From Apteryx mantelli (lineage: Eukaryota; Chordata; Aves; Apterygiformes; Apterygidae), in NCBI RefSeq assembly GCF_036417845.1, contig NC_089981.1:19860001-19924000 (forward strand): a stretch of 64,000 nt of DNA, read 5' to 3'. Every line of letters begins with the position of its first letter. Position 1 is the stretch's first letter. Position numbers and translations under genes: made by a program. Shown here one piece after another: positions 10,331-23,123 of the stretch. The notes beneath the pieces are model-generated. The model made no database searches and was not told the origin of the DNA. It worked only from the letters and a program-made list of their open reading frames with translations.

Positions 10331-12895
10331 GTCCTGAAAAAGATAAGGACAACTTAATTTGTGGGGGGGAGGAAACAGGAGGATGGAGCAGTCATGAGTG
10401 ACAGAAAGCTACATTCTCTTTTGCACCTTCCTGCTGGGGTCCAGGATTGTCTGCACTGCCTACAGGAGCGCTGGTCATGGCCAGCTACCTGCAGCAGAGC
10501 TGCCGGCAAAGCCCCGTTTCACCATGCATCCCGGGGCTCTGGAGCCCAGCCAACTTTCCCCTGGGTGTCAGCAACATCCTGAGGAGGCCAAGGCAGAAGC
10601 TCTTCCTGGGCAGATGTGCTCATTCCTTGCCTGACACAGCTACCTGCCCAAGCAAGTGGGGAGTACGGGCTCAAACTTTCTTTCTAGCAAGTTCCTCTGG
10701 CGTTCCTCCCAAGCCCATCTGGACTTGTTTCCATAATGCAGGAACAATACAGATGAGAGGTGAGCTTGGACCTGACAACAGCCTGGGACACACTCTTGAA
10801 ACACCACCAGGACCTAGCAGAGCTGTGTCCAAGTGTGCCCTGGATGTCGGTGTGCTCTCTGCTTCCCGGTGCTTTGTCCCCTGGACTCCGCGTAGGACTG
10901 GTGGGGAAGATGCTCTTCTACAGACGTGTCATCCCATGGTCAAAACTAAGTGTAACCAACCCAGGGATGGTTGTGTGTTTGGGTGAGGCAAGGGGGACCT
11001 GTGAGGTTTGGGGTATCCTGTCTCATCAGTCCCCCAAATCCCATCTTGCACATTACAGTAGGCGTGCTTGTTCTCTCATTCATTTGTGCATCTCTTCTCC
11101 TGCAGCTCCTGGTGGGATGCAGTGAAGTACACCTGAGGAGTATGTTTGCATACTATGCCTTTTGTCAGTACATACTCTGTTTTTGAGATCCCCATGATTA
11201 AGGGAATGGTGTTCAGAGACAGGCATTGACACCTGAACAGGCATTTCCAACAATTATGATCCAAAATCGCCCCACCCGCAGGACCTCATCCTGTTAACAT
11301 ACATTAGTCTTCCACAGTTTTCAGCCAAACCTGAAATCTCCAACTGTCGTGCCTCTTACTTGGATACAGACAAACTGTAATGATTCAGACAAACTTTCAA
11401 AAGTGAATAATAATGGTGAGGTATTGGCCAGCGTTCGTTTTGAAAGTGTGCCACAGGCAAGACAAGCTGACAAAAAAAATTTTCCTACCTTACATTGGCG
11501 CTCCTGCAGTTCTTCACAGTTCTCCTCCGTCCCAGTGAAACTACAGGCAGGTAGGATCATCAGCCAGGTGCTGACGGAGGATTTTCTCCAGGCACAAAGT
11601 TATCCAATTCTTCTCAGAGACATATGAGGACAGTCAACACGTCGCCATCCAGCATCTCTTTGTCTCGGAAATTCACTCACGTTTGCTCCGTTCAGTGGTC
11701 TCCCCGAGCTATTGGCAGACCCCCACTCAGTGAGGACTGAGCGGAAGTCCAAATATAGGCTCTGTCGGTCTCTGTGAAAACAGAATGATGTCCCACTCAT
11801 CCCATACTCATGGGATAAGTTATCAGAGGTTCTCCAGGGCACCTGGTAAACAGAGCGAGCTTCCCCTGAGGACCTGGGCTTGCATCATGCAGAGATTTCT
11901 CTCTGCAGCTAATGTTTTGGCAAATCCCCCAAACATATCAGAAATAATGCCTGCAGAGGATAAGTCATTATACTGATGCACTTAACTTTGCAGGGAAGAA
12001 CTAGACATGAGACAATGCATTTCTGTGGAAGGATGTAAATCAGAAGAACAACTTCTTCCTGTGTTTCTGGAGAAACACATCCAAGTAACTTCTTACTGCT
12101 GGCTCAATTGAAGGAAATCTGTTCGTCTCTGTCATGGCCAGTCACATTAAATTTACTTTTATTTGTGTAATATTTTTCCTTGAATTGAACGTGCACCTGT
12201 TAAAGAAAAAGCATAGCAAAATACAGAAATCAATCTGCTACCATTCTCCCTTCTCCAGTTTGAAGACAACTTGCAGTTTCATATTGCCCTTTCTCATACG
12301 ATTGTGTGGAGGGTTTTTCCTCGGGTGGGGTGCCATATCAGCTTCTTTACTTAGTCTTTTCAAGGACTCAGGCTAGCTTTGGACACCTCTGCAGGACATA
12401 TCACTCATCAGAAGCACCTGTTTCTCACTGTACAGGATTAAGGACACCTGGACAACAAAGCCAGACCTACAGAAACAACTTTTCAACACCTGCAGTTAGG
12501 CAGGTGAATCCCAACCAGGACACTCTTTTACCAAGTCTCTGAGTTCACACTCAGTGAGTTTACATTTCTTATTACTAAGTCTTTCTTTCTGGGATTTACC
12601 TCCAACTCTGGAGGTAACACCTACCTCTGGGCTAGTTTACCTGAGGTTCCCTCTGCTCACAAGAAAAGGTGTCCAACCTAAAACATGCCATGTGCCACCA
12701 TTAAGACATGTTCAGGAGCTGCTCTGCTGCACTCATGCCACTAGAGAGCAGTGGTGGTATTTTAAGGATGCTTGGAAAAACCCAGGATGTCTCATTCAAC
12801 ATGTTGCCTAGTTTAGCATTACTGTCTCCACATCACACACTATCCATGGAGCCTGCACAAAGGTCCTGGCTCTTCAGCCCCTTCGTAGGTGATCA

Positions 12896-13700
12896 CTGAA
12901 TCAGACTAATCACGGACTCGGGTGGGAAGGGACCTCAGGAGGCCTCTAGTCCAACCTCCTCCTTAATGCAGGTTCAACACTGAATTCATATCACATTGCG
13001 CAGGGCCTTCTCCAGTCAAGGCTTGAAAAATCTCCAAGGATGGAGGCTGCACAGCCTTGCTGGACCCTCTTCCAGTGCCCGACTGTCCTCTTGGGGGGAA
13101 AAACGGTCTTCTATCCAGTCAAACCTCCCCATTTCGGTTTATGACCACTGTCCCTCATCTCTCTGCTGTGTGCCTCAGCAGAGTCTGGCTTTGGCTTCTT
13201 GATAACCTGCATGTAGGCACTGTGAGGCTGCTCTTAGGTCCTCCCAAGGCCTTCTGGTCTCCAGGCTAGTGTAAGTACTTTTCCCTCAGCTTCTTCTCAC
13301 AAGTGGGGTGTCTCAGACCCCGACTGTCTTGGTGGTCCCTGCTAGACTTGCTCAGGTTTGTTGACACCGTTCTTGCTGTGGGAGGCCAAACCTGGAGGGG
13401 GTACCCAAACATGGCCTAAGAAGTGCCAAGTAAAGGGGGATAAGCACAGCCCTCCACATCCTGGCTGTGCTCCTGTGCACGTGGCCCAGGATGCTCTAGG
13501 CTCCACTCGCTGCCAGGGCACACTGCTGGCTCAGACTTGCCTGCCAGGACTGCAGGTCTCCCAGCAGAGATGCTCCCCAGCACACACCAGTCTGTCACAG
13601 GCACAGCACTTATCATTTGTCCCTGCTGAAGTTCATGAGGTTCCCGGTGGCCCATTCCCCCAGCCTGCCCAGGTCCCTCTGCACAGCCACCCTGCCCACA
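12896..13700 (-). mobile_element. Older CR1 LINE fragment (-), copy A
   Basis: The left end reads as the reverse complement of a CR1 tail (AATCACGGACTCGGGTGGGAAGGGACC, TAGTCCAACCTCCTCCTTAATG). The right end on the minus strand gives the RT-adjacent motif VAVQRDLGRLGEWATGNLM. It is more degraded than the other CR1 fragments and has lost frame throughout. The right edge is cut by a deletion relative to copy C. Confidence 0.88.
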
Positions 13701-13844
13701 AGCATATCAACAAGACAAAGCTTTGGGGAGCAGCGAGGGCCAGCTGGGACCTCAGCACAGGCAGGACCCTCCCCATGGGGACACAGACCCACAGGCACAG
13801 AGCCAGCAGGCAGAGCCTGGGGCTGGCAACAGGCTCCCTTGACA

Positions 13845-14100
13845 GCCCCAGGCACGGCAAGCAAGGAGCCAGGTCTGGGGCCCATCCAGAGGCGACCTAT
13901 GGTGCAGGTCTGAGGTCCACCCAGGAGGCAGAGACCAGGCTGGAGACAAGCACACCTACAGCATAGCTCAGGAAGAGGCTGAAGGCCCTGGGCTGAGCTT
14001 AAACAGGGCTCCTGGGCCATGGGCAGGGTGGTGTGAGTGGGGCTCCAGGTGAGGCTCCTCAGGGCTATTATGCCCCCTTGCTGCCCTCAGGGCACTAAAA
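13845..14100. repeat. GC-rich dispersed repeat, second instance, copy A
   Basis: Homologous to 3395-3780: CAGCCCCAGGCAC, TGAGGTCCACCCAGGAG, GGGCTGAGCTTAAACAGGG, TCCAGGTGAGGCTCCTCAGGGC. Confidence 0.75.
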
Positions 14101-14362
14101 TGCACAATGAATGCCATCCCAGGAGGGATAGAGAAGGCATTAAACAGGAACATTTTGACCAGTTCAGAAAGCAATGTTTTTTGTCGGACGTGGAAGTATA
14201 CCATCTTGGCACATACACTTGGACCTTTTCATCTGCATTATGAAAAGGCACCTTTCATTTAAAGATTGATCTTTATTTTAAATGGCTTAAGTAAATTGCA
14301 AATAAATAAACTTCATGCTGCGTCCAATAGAAATGCACTTTTCAGTCTTTCTTCTGTATTCC

Positions 14363-14395
14363 ACACACACACACACACATATATACATATAAACA
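14363..14395. repeat. CA/TA-rich microsatellite, copy B
   Basis: The same locus as the microsatellite at 78, but starting CCACACAC and lacking the GCGCGC lead-in seen in copies A and D. Confidence 0.8.
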
Positions 14396-16059
14396 GAGCC
14401 AAATGTATATGTGTACAGATGGAAAGAAACCAAGTCTCTAGCATTCTTCCCACCACCCTGAGGATAACCTAAGGCAGAACAGACCTTGCAATCAAAACTG
14501 AGGTCGCTGGGACACTTGCAAAGCAGAGGTATTGGTCCAGCATCACAGAGTCCACCATTCCCCAGCAATGTGCTCCTCTATCACACAGAAGTGAAAACAA
14601 GGCGATAATCATGTCCCCGAGCACAGTAAGCTTAACTGAAAGGACCATCCTTTCAAAACACACAGGAACCTTTTTGTTTTTGTTTTTTTTAAAGCAATGC
14701 ATAGTGCCAGGATAACTCTCTTCTCCCAGGGAGAGGATTTGGGACAAAAGAGGTTCCTCGTGGTCAGAGGACAGTGGGGCAAGCAGACCAAAAGGACTTT
14801 GGGTTTCCATGAGAAATTGCGCCAGTGAAAAGCTGAAGATCAGGGTAGCTCTGCAGCTGCTTGGCCCAGCATGTGTTTGGTGGGGTGCCTCACCCTGCGC
14901 AACAGGCAGGGTAAGGCAACACTGAAGCTGCCCACTCAAAGGAAGAGAAGGCAGAAATTCTACTCCTACTCTTGATTTCTTATTCCAAATGGCAAGGAGG
15001 GCTTCATCGCCTGTAACAGGGAAGCTCCCAACTGGTGATCAGCCTGTGACTGTGCAGCGATGTTGCTGGGGCAGCTGGCTGAGCCCTCAAGCCGCAGGAG
15101 AGCATCTGCCAGGCTGCACTGGTCCTAGGTCAGGGGATGGCTTGGGTGATCTCTCAAGGTCTCCACTAGCACAGATTTTCTAAACTGTAAGTTGAGACCG
15201 ATTGCGAACTCACAAGGAACAACATGAATAACCGCGAGCCTTGAGTTGGGACTGCCATCTTCCCCGCTCTCGCCTGGAAAGAGCACAGTGATGGACACCA
15301 AAGGCTCCAGTCCTGAAAGCTTTTCTCTGTAGGAGTGCAAAGATACCGATGTGGAACAAGCAAACTAGGTGGCTGGGGGAGTCGAGCCGCGCTGGGTGAG
15401 GGAGGGCTTGAACACACCTTTAGTGCCCATCACAGCAGTCTTGCAGGGCAAACGCCTTCTACCAGCCTGTGTCTCCACTCCAGGTAGATTTCACACAGTC
15501 CACAGATCCCTCAGGCTCTCCAGAGACCTTGGAAAGGCTTCCTCTTTCCCTGGAGCTTCAGGTCTGCTTCCCTGCCACCCCCCAGTCAGCTCCCCCTGAG
15601 CCAGCCGTCTCCCCAAAAGCATGCTCAGTCCCTCCCAGAGCCAGCAGCCCCCCTTCCTTCCTCCAGAGCCTCTCCCCGGGCAGGCGGGCACCTCTCTCCC
15701 CAATATATGACCTTTTTCTAAACATCATTTAGCGGTTCTGGACACCATCTGACAAGGAGACATTTTGACCACCCAGCACAGCATAGCTGATTTGAACTCT
15801 GCAGTAAGAAAGGAAGTGGCAAGCAACTAATGCCTGAACGGAGCTGGATTAGCTCCTGAAAAGAAGGATTTGCTAGAGCTGCCCACAAGGACTAAAGGTG
15901 ATTCAGAAGTCTTTCCAGTCCTACATCACATTTCTACAGAAAAGCGATTGCCAGCCCCATGAGATTATCTCCTAGGACTACCAGGGCATGGCTACCGAGC
16001 TATCTAACACTAGCCCCTCTCCTGGCTTTTTCTTTCTTCACTCAGGCTGGGAAGAAAGG

Positions 16060-16672
16060 ATGGTAGAAAACTGCACAGAAGCAATAGAGTTCATTCTTGA
16101 GGGGTTTTCAGACTGCCTGGAACTGCAGATTCCCCTTCTCTTGGTTTTCCTGGTGAGCTACGTCATCACATTAGTGGGGAATCTCGGGATGATCTTTCTA
16201 ATTGGGGTTGACCCTCAACTTCACACCCCCACGTACTTCTTCCTCAGTCACCTGTCCCTTGTAGACCTCTGCTGCTCCTCCGTGGTCACCCCCCAGGTGC
16301 TGGCCAATTTCTTTGCTCAGCAGAAAGCCATTTCACTTCTGCAGTGAGCCACACACATGTGGTTCTTCAGCCTCTTTGTGCCTACCAAGTGTCACCTCCT
16401 GGCAGCGATGGCCTAGGACCGCTACGTGGCCATTTCCAAACCTCTGCTCTACGCTGTCATTATGTACCCAAAATCTGTGCCCGGCTGATAGCTGGCCCTT
16501 ACACGGTGGGGATCGTGAATGCCGTGACACATAGCAGCCTTGCTTCCAGCTACGCTTCTGCAAGCCCAGTGTGATCAATCACTTCTTCTGCGATATCCCC
16601 GCAGTGATCCCCTGCTCCTCCTCACACACACGCACCAACAAGCTGGTGCTTTTCACCCTGTCCTTCGTACTT
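16060..16672 (+). pseudogene. Class II olfactory receptor pseudogene, copy B
   Basis: Copy B of the broken receptor at 1781, with the same acceptor-like tract just upstream, the same stop after 95 codons and the same loss of TM6-TM7. It has NLGM where A and D have NLRM in TM1, so it retains the more usual residue. It lacks the 11-base duplication, reading directly DRYVAISKP in the displaced frame. That makes it the less decayed member of the three. VINHFFCDIP lies at 16570-16599. Confidence 0.9.
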
Positions 16673-17679
16673 ATGTGCTGGCCTTTGTACTGGAGAAACC
16701 CACATGTCCCACAGACTCCCCCGGAAGAGTCGAAGCCCCTAGGATAGATGAGGCCTTTAGCAGCTATGTACAAAGACAAATGCAAAATTATTTCATACAC
16801 AGTAAGGCAGAAAAGGGGGAGCACAGCCAGAGCTAGACACGAGCCTCTCCTTGACCAACCCAGGCTCCCACAATACCTAAAGGACTTCTCAAGTTTTTAT
16901 TTGATTTTCTATGGAGGGAAAAACAGGCAAAGATGAAACATCTGATTAGTGAATGCCAACAAATGCATATGAAATGTATGTGTAGTGAGAACCAGAGATG
17001 TCTTATTCTTTAAGGAGACCAAATGAGAGGCCTTGTCCACCAGCAGGCAGAGGGAAGAGTTGAAGCTTGACTCACTGGAAGCCCCTCGGCTGGCCTGAAC
17101 TCCAAGCTCTCATCACCTAGGCTACGCTAGGCTAGGTTAAATCTATTTCTGCCACAAATGACACTGTTCTGCTTCCCAAAACAAGAAGCTCACTCTGGGG
17201 GCCAGCCAGCCAGCCTTCCAGGAGTCATCAGCTTAACAAGCCCTTCTGGGCATTAGGAAGAAAGTCCCTAATGACCCTGAAACCTTCTTGGAGAGCTCAC
17301 ACTCACCTTACCTCATTCTTCCTAACAAGCCACTGCGGGACAACCTCAGAGAGACTATCAAGAAGGAAACTTTCTTCTTTGTTAATGGCAACGAGCACTT
17401 CTAAAGCTGTTTGGTTTGTCACAACTACCTCGGCCCTGAAGCCTGTGGTTAGGGAGCTTACGGGTCAGTACGTTGGCCTATGCCTCCCCAGTCCTCCACT
17501 CCATTGGTACGGAGGTTGCACCAGAGGTCCAAGTCCATGCAGCTTGCCAGCAGCAGCTGAGAAGGCAGCTTCCCCTGGCCACCAAGGGTTGGCAGAAGTC
17601 ACTTAGCACCTTGCAGCAGGAGCTTGGGGCCTCACAGGGGCTGCAGCATGGAGAGCTAGAAAACTCAGCATGAAGGAGA

Positions 17680-17970
17680 CCCCCAACACACTAGAAGCAA
17701 GCATCAGGGGCCAGTAATAGGGCCCATCAGCAGCCCTAGGCACCACAAGTGAAGAAGCAGGTCCGGAGTCCATCCAGGGCCTCCCATCAGGAGCAAAAGG
17801 AGACCAGGCAGGTCCAGAGACCAGCCACAATGTATGTTCCAAGGGTCCATCTAGGAGGGAAGCTACCTGCAGTGCAGGTCTGAGGTCCATCCAAGAGACA
17901 GGGGAGGAGCCAGTCGCGCCTACAATACATCTCAGAGAAGGGCTGAAACCCCTGGCCTGAGCTTAAAGGA
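17680..17970. repeat. GC-rich dispersed repeat, first instance, copy B (truncated)
   Basis: Counterpart of 3395-3780. It ends at GAGCTTAAAGGAGC, where copy B has lost about 430 bases relative to A and D. Confidence 0.75.
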
Positions 17971-19736
17971 GCTGCTAGTCCTAGTGAATTCAGCTATTCA
18001 TGCAGGCCCACATCTTGGCAGGCTTCAGGGAGTCGCTAACCTCCCACCTCAGACTCAAAGGGGACATTAGCACCTGGTTTCTCTTAGAGAACTTCATGGC
18101 ATTGCAGCGTCTGCCTGAGTCAGCAGAGATTATGTAGTCCCTTCAAGTTGGGTCATCAGGCCCTACCCATCAGATGGCAAGGTAGCGTGTGTCCAGCTGA
18201 GCCACACGCTTGGTGCACGGGCAGTGCTACCAGGGGCAGGCGATGTTGACCTGTCCGCGAGGCAGGGGCTGCCAGCGATGCCTCTGTCGGCCTCGGCAAG
18301 GATGCAGGTGAGCCCTCAAGCTCTGCCGGGGTAATGGGGACCAGTTCCCCCAGCAGCTGCATGGGGAGGGCCCGCCAGCATTCAGGACACCCAGGTTGGC
18401 ACCTGAGTCCAGAGTGATGCCTGCACCACCACAGCCAAGGGACGGAGAAGGAAAAGGGAAGTGGTGTGAGCCTTGCAGGGGGACAAACAACCATCCCCTC
18501 AGTTTCTCTGCTTGACAATTTTAAAAAGCCTTGATTTCCTTGGTGGTGATTGAGGTCAGCACATGATTTCCAGCTCTGTGTTCTGTAGCAGGGGTGTATG
18601 GCGCATGCTCCAGGACCACTCCGCAATGTGATCCAGAGCTAACCAGCGTGGGCATGGGCAGAGTCATGAAACACAGAGCACAAGGCAGCGACCTGCACCC
18701 CAAGGGGCTCTCAAAGAAGCCACGCACAAGAAGGTGCTGGGCAGGAAGATGGCAAGTGAAAGTCAGCATACCTATAAAGAAAGCAGTGCGCAGGAGGAAA
18801 TAAAGAACGTCATTAACTTCAGCTCAGAACCCCTTTTTTTGTACTCGGCCACGGTTTCATATCCCGTGCTGAGCGCAGGAAATGGAAAAAGTGCCTCTGA
18901 CCCTCAGTATAATCTAGAGAAGAAAACTTACTTTAAGGGAAGACTCAGAATATGAATTTGAACAACTCATTTAACATGTTCTTTATACATACAGAAGAGT
19001 ATAGTCAGTCCAAGGATATGAAGTTATACCTTTAATATCCTAGGAGGGTAGTGGTGGTCAACAAATCAGGTAGCACAACACTTCATGATTCAGCCTCAAA
19101 CTATTCAGATATAGAAATGTAACATAAGCTTGTTCATCATTCATTGAAGTTTACATTTTATCACAGCTTTTAAATAGTCTTCATTGAACACTGTACATTC
19201 AAACTCCCGTTCACTCAGCATAGGCATTCTGGAAACATGGTGAGGCTGCGTGACAAAAATGGAAAATAGAAACAAATAGTTTTGGCTAACAGAAAAAGGA
19301 GATGGTCCGAAGCAGCTGAAAAAGCTTTGAGGGGAATTTCAACGTTCCTATACTTTAAGAGGGCCTGTGAGAAGACATTTCACTCATAAAGCCTGTGTTC
19401 CTGGAGGACTCTCTTTTATTTTTTCCTGCTCTTATAATCTCCTCGAATTCATTTCACCATTTTCTTCTCTTACTGCCCCTCTATCCTTTGGATTGACTAT
19501 GTTACGCACTGTTCTCTGCTGTTGCCACACATGTGCGTACCTGCCAGCATGTGATGCCCTCTCCTCTCCCATCGGTGTTGTGACCTCCTGGTGCTATACT
19601 AGAAACACTATCATTGCAGATTACTGGGGAAGTGGTCAGTGTAGGTGTTCACTAGCATGGTCAAGGGGAATAAAAATCTTCCTGGGTCACTAGGATAATG
19701 AGTCTCTTCCTTTCAGCTCTGTCATTAAGAGCAGCA

Positions 19737-20719
19737 CAAAGTCCAGCCGGAGGCCAGTCACTAGTGGTGTTCCCTGGGGTAGACACTGGGGCCAATACTG
19801 TTTGACGACTTCATTAGTGACCTGGATGATGGGACCAAAGTCACTCTCAGCAAATCTGCAGATGGTGCAAAAGTGGGAGGAGTGGCTGATACAGCACACG
19901 GTTGTGTCGTTATTCAGAGGGGTCTTGACAGGCTGGAGAAAGGAGCAGAGAGGAAGCTCATGAAGCTCAACAGAGGGAAGTTCACAGTCCTGCCTCTGGG
20001 GAGGAATAACCCCATGCACCAGGACACGCTGGGGGCTGACCTGCTGGAGAGCAGCTCTGCAGAGAAGGACCTGGGAGTCCTGGTGGACAACAAGTTGAGC
20101 ATGAACCAGCAATGTGCTCTTGTGGCAAAGGCGGCCACCAGCCTCCCGGGCTGCATGAGGCAGAGCGTTGCCAGCAGGTCGAGGCAGGTGATCCTTCCCC
20201 TCCACTCAGCCCTGGTGAGGCCACACGTGGAGTGCTGTGTCCAGGCCTGGGCTCCCCAGTACAAGAGAGACATGGAGCTCCTAGAACGAGTCCAGCAAAG
20301 GGCTGTGAAGGTGATTAAGGGACTGGAGCATCTTTGCTGTGAGGAGAGGCTGAGAGAGCTGGGACTGTTCAGCTTTGAGAAGAGAAAGCTCAAGGCGGAT
20401 CTTATCAATGTATAGAAATACCTGATGCAGGGGGAGGTAGGGAAGATGGAGCCAGACTCTTCTCGGTGGTGCGCAGTGAAAAGACAAAATGAAATACAGG
20501 CAATGCTATTTAAACATAACAAAAAGGTTTTGATGGTGAGGGTGGTCACACACTGGAACAGGGTGCCCAGAGAGGTTGTGGAGTCTGCATCCTTGCAGCT
20601 ATTCAAAGCCCGACTGCACACAGTCCTGAGCAACCCACTGTAGCTGATCCTGCTCTAAGCAGAGGGCTTGGACTAGACAGCTGCAGAGGTCCCTTCCAAC
20701 CTTAACCCTTCTGTGATTT
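19737..20719 (+). mobile_element. CR1 LINE fragment, 3' end (+), copy B
   Basis: Identical in position and, as far as I compared, in sequence to the copy A fragment at 5875-6857. It was carried along by the segmental duplication and is not an independent insertion. Confidence 0.95.
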
Positions 20720-21026
20720 TGTGTGCAGATCCACAGCATCACCATCTCCAGCTCATAAACTCACTTTTTGCCGTTTTGCACAGTGGCAATATATCTATGA
20801 GAGTGTGGGGGACAGACTAACTGGACGAGAAGCTTGTTCTTCAGACAAGAAAGATGTAGCTGTGTCAGTGGGCACAATCAGTCTGAGAGCTGGCTAATTA
20901 ATTCTCCAGTCCTAATCTATGAGGTTTCAAACAGTTTTGGAAGCAGCAGATCTCAGAAACATGCATGAAACATTCTCTTTCCAAAGAAGAAAAACTAAGG
21001 AAAACCATATAAAATGAGAATGCCTT

Positions 21027-21962
21027 TCAGAAGTACACTTTCCTCCTGATAATATTGATTGTGGCATGCTTCACCTCCTTGTTCCTCAAACTGTAAATCA
21101 AGGGATTCAGCATGGGGATTATAATGCTATAAAAGATGGATGAAATTTTCTTGCTCTCCATTGAGTTCATTGAACTGGGTTGCATGTAATTGAAAGCAGC
21201 AGATACGTAGAAGATGGTCATGGCTGCTAGATGGGAGGCACAGGTGGAACAGGCTTTGCGCCTGCCTTCAGCAGAGTTCATCCTCATGATGGTCACCGCA
21301 ATGCGGGCATAGGAGGCGATGATGAGCAGGATGGTGGTGGTCATGTTGAAGCCCACAAACACAAACATCACAACCTCGTTGAGCCATGTGTCAGTGGAGG
21401 AGAGAACAAGCAATGGGGGCCCATCACAGTAGAAGTTATTGATGACGTGAGGGCCACAGAAGGAGAGCTGGAGCAAGCCACTCGTGTGTATGATGGCATT
21501 CAGCAGCCCTGCAAGGTAGGACCCGGCAACCAGGCACGTGCAGAGTCCAGGAGACATGACGACCCCGTAGAGCAGGGGGCTGCAGATGGCCACGTAGCGG
21601 TCATACGCCATGGCAGCCAGAAGGTAGATCTCAGACGTGGCAAAAACACCATAGAAGTTTAACTGCATGAGGCAGCCAGCAAAAGAAATGGCTCTGTGTT
21701 TTTCTGAAAGGTCCAACAGCATTTTGGGGCTGATAGTGCAGGAATAGCAAATGTCTAAGAAGGACAAGTTACTGAGGAAAAAGTACATGGGGGTGTGGAG
21801 CTGGGGGCTGACCCTGACCAGCACGATGATGCCGAGGTTTCCCACTAGGGTCAGCATGTAGGTGCCCAGGAAGAGGGCGAAGAGGACGGGCTTCAGGTGT
21901 GGGTGATCTGTGAGTCCTGCGAGGGTGAAGTGGGTCACCCTGGTGCAGTTCTCATCCACCAT
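21027..21962 (-). CDS. Olfactory receptor, class II, intact frame, copy B (311 aa)
   Basis: Tandem copy of the receptor at 7165-8100, at offset 13862. All OR hallmarks are kept: sequon N5, GN at 41-42, LHTPMYFFLS, MAYDRYVAIC, KACSTCASHL and PMLNPLIYSLRN. The only amino-acid change is M248 for I248, just after KACSTCASHL. The flanks are equally similar, including the acceptor-like tract upstream of the ATG. This points to very recent duplication or gene conversion rather than selection on the coding part alone. It also lacks the third EC2 cysteine. Both copies could be expressed independently, each with its own upstream region. Confidence 0.95.
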   Translation of the reverse strand: MVDENCTRVTHFTLAGLTDHPHLKPVLFALFLGTYMLTLVGNLGIIVLVRVSPQLHTPMYFFLSNLSFLDICYSCTISPKMLLDLSEKHRAISFAGCLMQLNFYGVFATSEIYLLAAMAYDRYVAICSPLLYGVVMSPGLCTCLVAGSYLAGLLNAIIHTSGLLQLSFCGPHVINNFYCDGPPLLVLSSTDTWLNEVVMFVFVGFNMTTTILLIIASYARIAVTIMRMNSAEGRRKACSTCASHLAAMTIFYVSAAFNYMQPSSMNSMESKKISSIFYSIIIPMLNPLIYSLRNKEVKHATINIIRRKVYF

Positions 21963-23123
21963 TGGTACTGTCCTTAATCGCTGCAGAGAGACCTAGAAGG
22001 AAGAGGGTGAAAACAATGCTGGATGCAATTTCCACTTCAAAATATCAATGTGAAAAGATGACACTGCCTTTGAGGTTAAATGGAAAAGGAAAAAAGTAAA
22101 AGAACTGCTGATTATTCTCTTGCAGTGACAGTAACCTCTTTGGAAGAAAAAACTCAGCAGTTCTTAGAAAGTCTTTTCCATAAGCATCCAACAAAGAAAG
22201 CAGGGTGTCACAACCTGTTCTGTGACCCCTGATTCCCTTCCAGGCACAAATCCAGTATCTACATGCAGATTTTGGGGGGCTCATGAGATGTTTCATAAAT
22301 ATAATGATGACAGCTGCGGACCATGCACCCTTATTCATGTTTTCCTGTATTTTGATGCAGCAGCTACAGTGCCTAAGCAGATCCCTCTCAAGGCTCCAGG
22401 TAATACAAGGTCCTATCACAAAGCGGAAGGGTATCTTGGAACTTAAAGTTCTGGGGAAAGGTGGCTGTGCTTTCAGGGTGGAAACTGGCCTCTCTTTATC
22501 TGTTTACAGACTAGGCAGAGTCTTTCCTTCTGCTCTTGTTTCCTTCATTAGAAGTGAGATTCATTGGACTACCACGCTATAGACAAGCTAGAGCCAAAGT
22601 GGCCCTCTGGCTTTCCTGGCAGTGTAGAGGATTGGCTCTTCTGACCTATTATGAACTATTTCTCTTAGATTAAGAAGACTTATCCTCTGAGGGTAGCTTG
22701 ACTATGGGAGAGGTTTAAATGAAAAGCTCGGGCTTTGAGGCTTGTTCCGTAGATGTCGAAAAGGTGACCAAGGCCAGCTGCCTCCCTGCACACCATCGTG
22801 CACGCCAAACAACTCCTTCAGCTAGACACTCACTTTTAACCTTTTGACGCAAGACCTTTTGACAAAGGTTGCCAAGGTGGGTAAATCTTAAGGCAAATCT
22901 CCCCTTAATCATTTCCTTTCCAGTTCAGGGGTTTGGTCTCTTTTGCACAGCTGATGTGAAAGTGCTCAAGCAGACATCTAAAATATCTGTTGTTACGTTA
23001 GAAGTCCAGAACCAACTGTTATTAAATAATATAGATGTGATGAAACATATCTAAGTAGAAACTTCTATGCTCAGTCAAGCGAGACTACTCTCAGCTTAAT
23101 TACAGAAGGGTATACTACTTCTC

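Larger units (their letters stand above)
1..14294 (+). repeat. Segmental duplication unit, copy A (about 14.3 kb)
   Basis: The first bases recur at 14295 and 59070, and the whole segment can be followed into copies B, C and D. Contents in order: CA/TA-rich microsatellite, broken OR (+), GC-rich dispersed repeat, CR1 fragment (+), OR gene (-), TAG microsatellite, CR1 fragment (-), older CR1 fragment (-), second copy of the GC-rich repeat. Stretches without a gene (130-1700, 2410-3390, 3790-5870, 6860-7160, 8125-9260, 10335-12890) hold no frame I can defend; non-coding first exons of the ORs could lie there. Relative to B and C, copy A lacks about 265 bases near 11478, and relative to C about 100 bases near 13712. 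Confidence 0.93.
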
